A program made the position numbers and the translations under genes. A DNA stretch of 5,590 bases from Rhodococcus sp. IITR03 (GTDB lineage Bacteria; Actinomycetota; Actinomycetes; Mycobacteriales; Mycobacteriaceae), in NCBI GenBank assembly GCA_001017865.1, contig LATQ01000001.1, forward strand, positions 742,857-748,446, written 5' to 3'. This document shows, in pieces, positions 1 to 5,590 of the stretch. The notes beneath the pieces are model-generated. The model did no database searches. It had not been told where the DNA came from and saw only the letters and a program-made list of their open reading frames with translations. The stretch's first letter is position 1. Every line of letters starts with the position of its first letter.

Positions 1-1
1 C

Positions 2-1670
2 GCGCCGGCGGTGCACTCCGGGGGACGCCGGGTCGCGATCCTGCGGCGGCGGGATGGCCGGACTGGCCGCCGCGCACGAGTTGATCGAGCGCGGCTGCTT
101 CGAGGTCACCGTCTTCGAGCCGACCGCGCTCGGCGGCAAGGCGCGCAGCATCCCTTCCCCCGGCACCGCGGCAGGCGGCCGCCTCGATCTGCCCGGTGAA
201 CACGGCTTCCGCTTCTTCCCCGGCTTCTACCAGCACATCCCCGACACGATGCGACGGATCCCGTTCCCCGGAAACCCGAACGGTGTATTCGACAACCTCG
301 TTGCGGGACACGGCTTCCGGATGGCGATCCCCGGCGCGCCCGACCTCACCGCCCCGGCCTCCATCGCACCGCTGCGCTTCGACATCTACGACCCGCTGAG
401 TCTGCAGGAGAGCCTGACGGCGGCCTTCTCCCTCGGCGGTTCGATCCCGCCGCACGAACTCGCTGTCTTCATGCGCAAACTCGTCATGTTCCTCACCAGC
501 AGTCTCGAACGTCGCAACGACCAGTGGGAACACGAGACGTGGGCGCAGACCCTCGAGGCCGACGGCAAGTCGAAGGGGTACCGCGAGATCCTCGTCTCCG
601 CACTGACGCGACAGCTCGTCGCGGCGCGGCCGCAGACGGTCTCGACCCGCACCATCGGCATCATGGGCCAGGCCTTCGTGTGGAACGCGATGGGCACCGT
701 GCCGCAGTACGGACACCTCGACCGCCTGCTGTCGGCACCGACGAACGAGGCGTGGATCGATCCGTGGGCGCAGCTCCTGCGCGACCTCGGGGTGAAGTTC
801 GAGATGGGCTGGGCGGCCGAGGCTCTGGAGATCTCCGGCGGACGGATCACCGGTGCACGGGTCGTCGACGGGTCGGGCAACCGGGCCCGCGCCGAGGCCG
901 ACTGGTTCGTCGCGGCGATGCCGGCCGAACGCGCCGTCTCGCTGTGGTCGCCCGAGATCCTCGCGGTCGATCCCGGCCTCGAACGAATGAACGCTCTGGT
1001 CACCGACTGGATGGTCGGCATCCAGTACTTCCTGCGCCGGCCCACCCCCATCACGCCGGGCCACGTCGCCTATCTCGGTTCACCGTGGGCGCTCACGTCG
1101 ATCAGCCAGGCCCAGTTCTGGCGCGGCGACTTCGCCCGACGATACGGCGACGGTTCGGCGCACGACTGCCTGTCGGTGGACATCTCCGACTGGGACACCC
1201 CCGGCATCCTCTACGGCAGAACCGCCAAGCAGTGCACGCCCGAGGAGATCGCCCGCGAGGTGTGGGCGCAGATGTCGGCCTGCCTCGAGGACGGGACGGG
1301 CGCGATCGACGAGAACGACATCGTCTCGTGGTTCCTCGATCCCGGCGTGAAGTGGGGAGCCGGCGGCATCACCAACGACACCCCGCTGCTCATCAACACC
1401 GCCGGGTCGCTCGCGAACCGGCCCGAGGCACACACCGCGATCCCGAACCTGTTCCTCGCGGGCGACTACGTCCGCAACGACATCGACCTCGCCACGATGG
1501 AGGGCGCGAACGAATCGGCGCGGGCAGCAGTGGGTGCACTGCTGCAGACGGCCGGCTCCCCCGCCGCACCGCCGGCACTGTACAAGCTGCACGAACCGCC
1601 CGAACTGGAACCGTTGCGGCGCATCGACGCCGACCGGTACCGGGCAGGGCAACCGCACATGCTGGCCTGA
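2..1670 (+). CDS. FAD-dependent oxidoreductase, amine oxidase / phytoene desaturase-like (5' partial, apparent frameshift)
   Basis: This is probably a flavoprotein that oxidises or dehydrogenates an isoprenoid or amine-like substrate; the actual substrate is unknown. Counting from the ATG at 54, one frame runs 538 residues. It opens on GGGMAGLAAAHEL, the end of an FAD-binding Rossmann motif, followed by E22 after the second strand and the GGKARS segment at 27-32 typical of this superfamily. A GEHGFRFFPGFYQH segment lies at 48-61. The C-terminal FAD-contact region is at 463-493 (FLAGDYVRNDIDLATMEGAN, then ESARAAV). The first strand of the Rossmann fold (RRVAIL) is encoded just upstream in another frame, from 26 to 43, so the frame shifts by one base near 44. 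The ATG at 54 is therefore not the true start. The upstream frame stays open to the window edge, and I see no ribosome site before the GTG at 11, so the start probably lies outside. Annotation as hydroxysqualene dehydroxylase or phytoene dehydrogenase is possible but not proven. Family is confident, function is not. Confidence 0.85.
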   Translation, partial: RRRCTPGDAGSRSCGGGMAGLAAAHELIERGCFEVTVFEPTALGGKARSIPSPGTAAGGRLDLPGEHGFRFFPGFYQHIPDTMRRIPFPGNPNGVFDNLVAGHGFRMAIPGAPDLTAPASIAPLRFDIYDPLSLQESLTAAFSLGGSIPPHELAVFMRKLVMFLTSSLERRNDQWEHETWAQTLEADGKSKGYREILVSALTRQLVAARPQTVSTRTIGIMGQAFVWNAMGTVPQYGHLDRLLSAPTNEAWIDPWAQLLRDLGVKFEMGWAAEALEISGGRITGARVVDGSGNRARAEADWFVAAMPAERAVSLWSPEILAVDPGLERMNALVTDWMVGIQYFLRRPTPITPGHVAYLGSPWALTSISQAQFWRGDFARRYGDGSAHDCLSVDISDWDTPGILYGRTAKQCTPEEIAREVWAQMSACLEDGTGAIDENDIVSWFLDPGVKWGAGGITNDTPLLINTAGSLANRPEAHTAIPNLFLAGDYVRNDIDLATMEGANESARAAVGALLQTAGSPAAPPALYKLHEPPELEPLRRIDADRYRAGQPHMLA

Positions 1671-1738
1671 CGGTACGGCGAAGGGCGCGGCTCCGATGCG
1701 ACGGCACCGGAACCACGACCTCCGCGAGTCTCAGGCGT

Positions 1739-3313
1739 TCAGGCACGCAGATCCTTCCGAAGGATCTTGCCCGCAGAGGATTTCGGCACCGTGTCGATGA
1801 ACTCGACCTGGCGGACCTTCTTGTGCGGCGCGACCCGCGCGGCCACGAACTCGATGACCTCGTCCTCGTCGATCGTCGAATCCGGCTGCCGGACGACGAA
1901 GGCCTTCGGGACCTCCTCGCCCTCGTCGTCACGGACGCCGATCACCGCGTCGGCGATCTGCGGGTGCGTGAGCAGCAGAGCCTCGAGCTCGGCCGGCGGC
2001 ACCTGGTAGCCCTTGTACTTGATGAGTTCCTTGAGCCTGTCGACGATCCGGACGGCACCCTTCCCGTCGACCGTGGCGATGTCGCCGGTGTGGAGGAAGC
2101 CGTCCTCGTCGAGGGTGTCGGCCGTGGCCTCGGGATTGCCGAGATAACCGACCATGACGTTCGGCCCCTTGCACCACAGTTCGCCGGGCGCCGAAACACC
2201 GTCGCCGGTGGGATATTCGACTTCCTCGCCGGTCGCGGGATCGACGATCTTGCATTCCATGTTCGCGATCGTCGGACCCACCGAATCGAGTTCTGTCTCG
2301 TTGTCCTCGACGGGAATTGCGTGCGACACGGGCGACATCTCCGACATGCCGTATCCCTGCCGGACGTTGCAGCCCAAGCGCTTCGCGACCGATCCGGCGA
2401 GTTCCTTGTCGAGCGGTGCGGCACCGGAGAAGACCGTGTGCACGCTCGACAGGTCGTACTGGTCGACGAGGGGGTGCTTGGCGAGCGCGACCGCGACCGG
2501 CGGCGCAATGAACACGTACGTGCACTTGTGTTCCGAGATGTAGGTGAGGAAGTCGACGAGGTCGAACTTCGGCATCGTCACCAGCGACGCGCGGTTGTAC
2601 AGCGCGGCGTTCAGCAGCACCGTCATGCCGTAGATGTGGAAGAACGGCAGCAGTGCGAGCACGCGGTCGTCGGCGGTGATACCCATCCGCGGAGTGATCT
2701 GGCAGACGTTCGCGACGAGATTGCGGTGCGTGAGCATCACGCCCTTGGGCCGGCCGGTCGTGCCCGAGGAGTACGGCAGTACCGCGAGGTGGGTGGCCGG
2801 ATCGAACTCGACGGCGGGAGCCGGTGACCCCTCGGTGAGCACGTCGCGCAGGGACGGATGGCCCTCGGCGCCGTCGAGCACGAAGAGCAGCTCGTCGGGG
2901 ATCCCGGCGGCCGCGGCGGCCTCCTTCGCCTGCGGCAGGAACGGGGACACCGTGAACAGTGCGACGGCCCCCGAGTCGTCGAGCTGCTTCGAGATCTCCC
3001 CGGCCGTGTAGAGGGCATTGATCGTGGTCGCGGTGGCGCCGGACCTCAGGATGCCGTGGAAGACCGAGGCGAAGGCCGGCACGTTGGGTGCGAGCAACCC
3101 GACGACCTTCCCCACACCGATGCCCCGGGCGGCCAGCGCTCCGGCGACGGCGTCGATGTGGGCCACGAGCGTGCGGTAGTCCGTCACGGTGCCGGACGCG
3201 CCGTCGATGAGCGCGGGTCGATCGAGCTCGGACTCGTCGAGCGAACCGAACAGGAAGTCGTAGACACTCGATGCCGGGATGTCGACGTCGGGAAAGGGAC
3301 TGCGGAAACTCAT
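1739..3313 (-). CDS. AMP-binding acyl/aryl-CoA ligase, 4-coumarate-CoA ligase-like
   Basis: The enzyme activates a carboxylic acid with ATP to an acyl-adenylate and transfers it to coenzyme A. The 524-residue protein is full length for the ANL superfamily. The ATP-binding P-loop is YSSGTTGRPKG at 181-191. LPFFHIYGM at 222-230 is typical of 4CL and related FadD enzymes. GYGMSE at 320-325 is the adenine/carboxylate motif, TGD at 409-411 precedes the hinge, and RIVDRLKELIKYKGYQVPP lies at 422-440. PKSSAGKILRK at 510-520 carries the catalytic lysine K516. No key residue is missing. There is no signal peptide or membrane segment, so it should be cytosolic. The ATG is preceded by GGAGG seven bases upstream. 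The gene is convergent with the flavoprotein and stands alone, with rpf 246 bases upstream in the same direction and a strong hairpin between them. The substrate (aromatic, medium-chain or long-chain acid) cannot be read from the sequence, so names such as fadD or 4CL are only class labels. A Crp-type box lies about 70 bases upstream. Confidence 0.95.
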   Translation of the reverse strand: MSFRSPFPDVDIPASSVYDFLFGSLDESELDRPALIDGASGTVTDYRTLVAHIDAVAGALAARGIGVGKVVGLLAPNVPAFASVFHGILRSGATATTINALYTAGEISKQLDDSGAVALFTVSPFLPQAKEAAAAAGIPDELLFVLDGAEGHPSLRDVLTEGSPAPAVEFDPATHLAVLPYSSGTTGRPKGVMLTHRNLVANVCQITPRMGITADDRVLALLPFFHIYGMTVLLNAALYNRASLVTMPKFDLVDFLTYISEHKCTYVFIAPPVAVALAKHPLVDQYDLSSVHTVFSGAAPLDKELAGSVAKRLGCNVRQGYGMSEMSPVSHAIPVEDNETELDSVGPTIANMECKIVDPATGEEVEYPTGDGVSAPGELWCKGPNVMVGYLGNPEATADTLDEDGFLHTGDIATVDGKGAVRIVDRLKELIKYKGYQVPPAELEALLLTHPQIADAVIGVRDDEGEEVPKAFVVRQPDSTIDEDEVIEFVAARVAPHKKVRQVEFIDTVPKSSAGKILRKDLRA

Positions 3314-3320
3314 TACTCAT

Positions 3321-3325
3321 CCTCC
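3321..3325 (-). promoter_or_regulatory. Ribosome binding site of the CoA ligase
   Basis: On the minus strand GGAGG lies seven bases before the ATG at 3313. It is a near-ideal Shine-Dalgarno sequence and fixes the start of the ligase, excluding the longer overlapping minus-strand reading frames. Confidence 0.8.
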
Positions 3326-3367
3326 GAGCATTCTGCTGGCACGCCGTGCCGACTTTCGGTCGAGTCC

Positions 3368-3373
3368 ACACTA
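3368..3373 (-). promoter_or_regulatory. Possible -10 element of the CoA ligase promoter
   Basis: TAGTGT on the minus strand fits the TANNNT pattern of the main sigma factor. It would put transcription start near 3361, giving a leader of about 48 bases. No good -35 hexamer is present at 16-18 bases; the Crp-type box lies over that position instead. This is a weak call from pattern and spacing only. Confidence 0.25.
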
Positions 3374-3383
3374 CCGCAGCGGT

Positions 3384-3399
3384 TGTGAAGCCCGTCACA
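3384..3399. promoter_or_regulatory. Crp/GlxR-type operator, perfect TGTGA-N6-TCACA
   Basis: The sequence TGTGA-AGCCCG-TCACA matches both half-sites of the cAMP-receptor-protein family consensus exactly. In Mycobacteriales the corresponding regulators are GlxR (Corynebacterium) and Rv3676/Crp (Mycobacterium). The box is about 71-86 bases upstream of the CoA ligase ATG and lies on the far side of the rpf terminator hairpin, so the ligase is the likely target. The central six bases lack the TA that GlxR sites often carry. Whether it activates or represses cannot be read here. If the weak -10 candidate is right, the box overlaps -35, which would favour repression. Confidence 0.6.
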
Positions 3400-3411
3400 C
3401 ACGCTGTGTGA
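3395..3411. promoter_or_regulatory. Perfect palindrome TCACACA-CGC-TGTGTGA, probable operator
   Basis: Seven-base arms match perfectly around a three-base centre. Its left arm contains the right half-site of the adjacent Crp-type box, so three alternating TGTGA half-sites lie within 28 bases (3384-3411). It could be a second regulator's operator competing with Crp, or an extra half-site. The regulator is not identifiable, and no transcription-factor gene lies in the window. Confidence 0.5.
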
Positions 3412-3458
3412 GGATTGCGAGGATACCGTTCCCGGGGCGATTCGCCTGCCGGAGAGCA

Positions 3459-3494
3459 CGAACCCCGCGTGCGACGGATCGCACGCGGGGTTCG
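3459..3494 (-). terminator. Strong hairpin, probable terminator of rpf
   Basis: A perfect 16-bp inverted repeat (3459-3474 with 3479-3494) closes a four-base loop, CGGA on the plus strand. The stem is GC-rich. It starts about 65 bases past the rpf stop codon and before the ligase promoter region, the place expected for an rpf terminator. No T-run follows on either strand, which is common for terminators in high-GC actinobacteria, so efficiency is inferred from stem strength only. Confidence 0.7.
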
Positions 3495-3559
3495 GAAGCT
3501 GCTGGAGCTGCACTCACGATGTCGTGTGAGCTGCGCTCGCTACACCCGAGGCGCTTCGG

Positions 3560-4102
<543 letters not shown>

Positions 4103-4141
4103 CTACATCGACGGTAAGGGTTCATCACGGCGAGGTCACGG

Positions 4142-4188
4142 GTCGATTTTCCGGTACGGCTGTGCGAGAAACCGGACCGGCGATCGAC
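4142..4188 (-). repeat. Nested inverted repeat upstream of rpf
   Basis: Outer arms GTCGAT (4142-4147) and ATCGAC (4183-4188) enclose inner arms TCCGGT (4150-4155) and ACCGGA (4171-4176), with a 15-base loop. This could be part of the leader RNA or a DNA operator. Each arm is only six bases, so support is moderate. Confidence 0.35.
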
Positions 4189-4249
4189 AAAACCCCAGGT
4201 CGTCTCGCAGGAACGCACCGTTTCCCGGACGTTTCCAGCGGATTTCGAT

Positions 4250-4265
4250 TGTGGTGATGGTCACA
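4250..4265. promoter_or_regulatory. Crp/GlxR-like box upstream of rpf, one mismatch
   Basis: TGTGG-TGATGG-TCACA differs from TGTGA-N6-TCACA at one position and has AT in the centre, close to the TA favoured in GlxR sites. It lies about 360-375 bases upstream of the rpf start. Control of rpf genes by this regulator family is established in relatives: Rv3676 acts on rpfA in Mycobacterium tuberculosis and GlxR on rpf2 in Corynebacterium glutamicum. The large distance requires a long leader or a distal action. Confidence 0.45.
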
Positions 4266-4291
4266 CCATACGGCCGTGCAGACCTCTCCAA

Positions 4292-4325
4292 CCGGACATG
4301 TTCACGGCGAGATAACGGTGTCCGG
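4292..4325 (-). terminator. Weak hairpin after ybjN, possible terminator
   Basis: Seven-base arms CCGGACA (4292-4298) and TGTCCGG (4319-4325) pair perfectly, but the loop is 20 bases and no T-run follows. The position, 9-42 bases past the ybjN stop on the minus strand, is right for a terminator of the mshA-ybjN unit. The structure alone is weak. Confidence 0.3.
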
Positions 4326-4333
4326 CAACGCCG

Positions 4334-4888
4334 TCACCCGTTCGCTTCGCGCCGATCCTCGGGTTCGTCGTCGTCCACATCGGGCTCGAACGGCGTACCG
4401 GTCTCCTCCTCGATGAGGTGACGGAACGGCTCGAGATTGCGCAACGGTTCGCCGCGCGAGACCCGCCACTCCCATTCGCGCTTGATGGACGTGATGAACC
4501 CGATACCGAGGATGATGTTGAAGTCGTGGTCCGCCGCCTCGAGGACCTGCCCGAGGACCGCGTCGATCTCCTCGGGGGTCACCGCGTGCGCGGCGATGCG
4601 TCCCACCAGATAGATGTCGCCGACCTTGTCGAGCGTGTACGCCACACCGTAGAGGCGACGGTTACGGCGCAGCAGGTAGCGGTACACCGATTCGAAGTTC
4701 TCGTCCGGCTTGCGGCACACGAACGCCTCGACCCGCACACCGTGCTGTCCGACGCTGAGCAGGGTGGTCGTCTTGAGCTTCTTCTCGCCCGGGAGCTCGA
4801 CGACGAAGTGCCCGCCCTCCTTGACGGAGAACTCGAGCTCGCGATCGCGCAGCGTCGATTCGATCAGTTCGATGAGCCGGTCGCTCAT
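4334..4888 (-). CDS. YbjN-domain protein (Rv0487-like)
   Basis: This 184-residue protein belongs to the YbjN family, whose fold resembles type III secretion chaperones and whose biochemical role is unresolved. Recognisable stretches are [18 protein letters not shown] at 1-18, [18 protein letters not shown] at 27-44, [20 protein letters not shown] at 53-72 and [14 protein letters not shown] at 128-141. It ends in an acidic tail, about 169-179. There is no signal peptide or membrane segment, so it is probably cytosolic. The ATG overlaps the mshA stop codon as ATGA, and GGGGAG lies seven bases upstream inside mshA, so translation is likely coupled. The longer open frame in this phase, reaching 5272, is the shadow of mshA. 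The pairing with mshA matches Rv0486-Rv0487 in mycobacteria, which supports a link to mycothiol or redox physiology, but this is inference only. Confidence 0.92.
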   Translation of the reverse strand: MSDRLIELIESTLRDRELEFSVKEGGHFVVELPGEKKLKTTTLLSVGQHGVRVEAFVCRKPDENFESVYRYLLRRNRRLYGVAYTLDKVGDIYLVGRIAAHAVTPEEIDAVLGQVLEAADHDFNIILGIGFITSIKREWEWRVSRGEPLRNLEPFRHLIEEETGTPFEPDVDDDEPEDRREANG

Positions 4889-5590
4889 GCCGTGACTCCC
4901 CTCGTCCGTCGCAACTTCCATACTCCACGCTGCCGTCGCAGCGAGTGCTCGCCGGTACCGAAGGCGCGGTTGCGACGCATCCCGGCCCGTCGGTAACTGT
5001 CGAGCAGTCCTTCCGCGGTGTGTTCCCACGAGAAGGACTCCGCATGCACGGGCGCGGTCGCCGCGAACCGGGCGAGACGATCCGGATCGCCGACGAGCGA
5101 ACGCAACGCCGTCGCCCAGTCGTCGATGCGGTGCCCGTCGACGAGCACCCCGTCTCCCCGTCGCGCACGGCGACGCCGAGACCCCCGACGTTCGCGGCCA
5201 GCACGGGCGTGCCGCAGGCCTGCGCCTCGATTGCGACGAGACCGAAGGACTCCGAATAACTCGGCACCGCAACGAGATCCGCAGCCCGGTAGACCTGGAC
5301 GAGACGGTCGGGAGGCTGCGGCGGGAGGAAGGTGACCCGCGACGCGATACCCAGTGCGGACGCGAGTTCGATGAGCGCGTCGGGGCGCTCGAGACCCGTT
5401 CCCGAGGGACCTCCCACCACGAGCACCCGCAACGGCATGCCGGGGTCGTCGGCGAGTGCCCGCGCAGCGGCCTCGAGCAGCACGTCGGGGGCCTTGAGCG
5501 GCTGGATGCGGCCCACGAACGCCACGACGGTCTCGCGCGGATCGAGTCCGAGCTCGGCGCGGGCGGCGCGCGGTCGGACCGGGCCGGTAG
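4885..5590 (-). CDS. mshA: MshA, D-inositol-3-phosphate glycosyltransferase (5' partial, apparent frameshift)
   Basis: MshA starts mycothiol synthesis by moving GlcNAc from UDP-GlcNAc to 1L-myo-inositol 1-phosphate in the cytosol. Only the C-terminal GT-B domain is in the window, about 233 residues. It begins mid-protein and includes [14 protein letters not shown], with the Arg and Lys that hold the nucleotide diphosphate. Next come [13 protein letters not shown], then [19 protein letters not shown], which contains the retaining GT4 signature E-x7-E, and [15 protein letters not shown]. At that point, 5148-5151, the frame breaks. The expected continuation [18 protein letters not shown] and the Arg-rich C-terminus ending RRTRGVTA lie in another frame down to the TGA at 4885. 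One missing G in a run of four restores the fit. The unshifted frame runs on for a long way as meaningless sequence. The stop overlaps the YbjN start. The N-terminal acceptor domain is beyond the right edge. Identity is strong; whether the break is real is doubtful. Confidence 0.9.
   Translation of the reverse strand, partial: YRPGPTARRPRRARTRSARDRRGVRGPHPAAQGPRRAARGRCAGTRRRPRHAVAGARGGRSLGNGSRAPRRAHRTRVRTGYRVAGHLPPAAASRPSRPGLPGCGSRCGAELFGVLRSRRNRGAGLRHARAGRERRGSRRRRARRGDGVLVDGHRIDDWATALRSLVGDPDRLARFAATAPVHAESFSWEHTAEGLLDSYRRAGMRRNRAFGTGEHSLRRQRGVWKLRRTRGVTA
4896..4901 (-). promoter_or_regulatory. Ribosome binding site of the YbjN gene
   Basis: GGGGAG on the minus strand lies seven bases before the ATG at 4888 and within the end of mshA. 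Together with the ATGA overlap it settles the start. Confidence 0.65.

Noticed and set aside
1671..1738. Bidirectional terminator in the convergent gap
   Set aside because: Only short GC-rich complementarities of about five bases are visible, such as CGCGG with CCGCG, with no compact stem or T-run.
524..2827. A 767-residue plus-strand open frame spanning the end of the flavoprotein, the convergent gap and most of the CoA ligase antisense
   Set aside because: It is rich in Arg and low-complexity sequence with no family motif, and two well-recognised genes occupy the same bases in other frames. Long shadow frames are expected at this GC content.
1929..3398. A 489-residue minus-strand open frame overlapping the CoA ligase and its promoter
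   Set aside because: It is an Arg-rich shadow frame of the ligase, which has all motifs intact in the true frame and a strong ribosome site.
3505..3538. Direct repeat GAGCTGC(A/G)CTC and an imperfect dyad just past the rpf stop
   Set aside because: The dyad needs a two-base bulge and the repeat has a mismatch; the perfect hairpin at 3459-3494 explains termination better.
4889..5272. Extension of the YbjN frame upstream to 5272
   Set aside because: The added residues are Arg/Ser-rich and have no YbjN resemblance; they are the shadow of mshA. The ATGA overlap and ribosome site fix the start at 4888.

Overview
The window looks like chromosome of a high-GC, mycothiol-producing actinobacterium of the Mycobacteriales, most likely Rhodococcus or a close relative. 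The reasons are very high GC, a recognisable mshA (mycothiol glycosyltransferase) coupled to a YbjN-family gene in the same order as mycobacterial Rv0486-Rv0487, and a secreted resuscitation-promoting factor (Rpf). The genus is an inference from protein character, not from a database match.

Layout from left to right. (1) 2-1670, plus strand: an FAD-dependent amine-oxidase/phytoene-desaturase-like flavoprotein, cut by the left edge and carrying an apparent one-base insertion inside its FAD-binding glycine motif. (2) 1671-1738: a 68-base convergent gap with no convincing terminator. (3) 1739-3313, minus strand: a complete 524-residue acyl/aryl-CoA ligase of the 4-coumarate-CoA ligase (4CL) type. 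(4) 3314-3559: a gap holding the ligase's ribosome binding site, a perfect TGTGA-N6-TCACA Crp/GlxR-type box overlapping a second perfect palindrome, and a 16-bp hairpin that is probably the rpf terminator. (5) 3560-3889, minus strand: a minimal secreted single-domain Rpf of 109 residues. (6) 3890-4333: a 444-base non-coding region upstream of rpf with several strong inverted repeats and a one-mismatch Crp-type box. (7) 4334-4888, minus strand: a YbjN-domain protein. (8) 4885-5590, minus strand: the C-terminal half of mshA, overlapping ybjN by ATGA, cut by the right edge and apparently frameshifted by a missing base in a G run.

Functionally, mshA-ybjN is a translationally coupled pair. rpf and the CoA ligase appear to be separate transcription units, each preceded by a cAMP-receptor-type box, which suggests that cell-wall resuscitation and acid activation share carbon/energy-state control. 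The flavoprotein is convergent to all of these and not obviously related.

I see no mobile element, CRISPR array, tRNA or rRNA, and no clear new multi-gene system. The most interesting parts are the two regulatory intergenic regions. The two single-base frameshifts in otherwise well-conserved genes are more likely draft-assembly indels than true gene decay.
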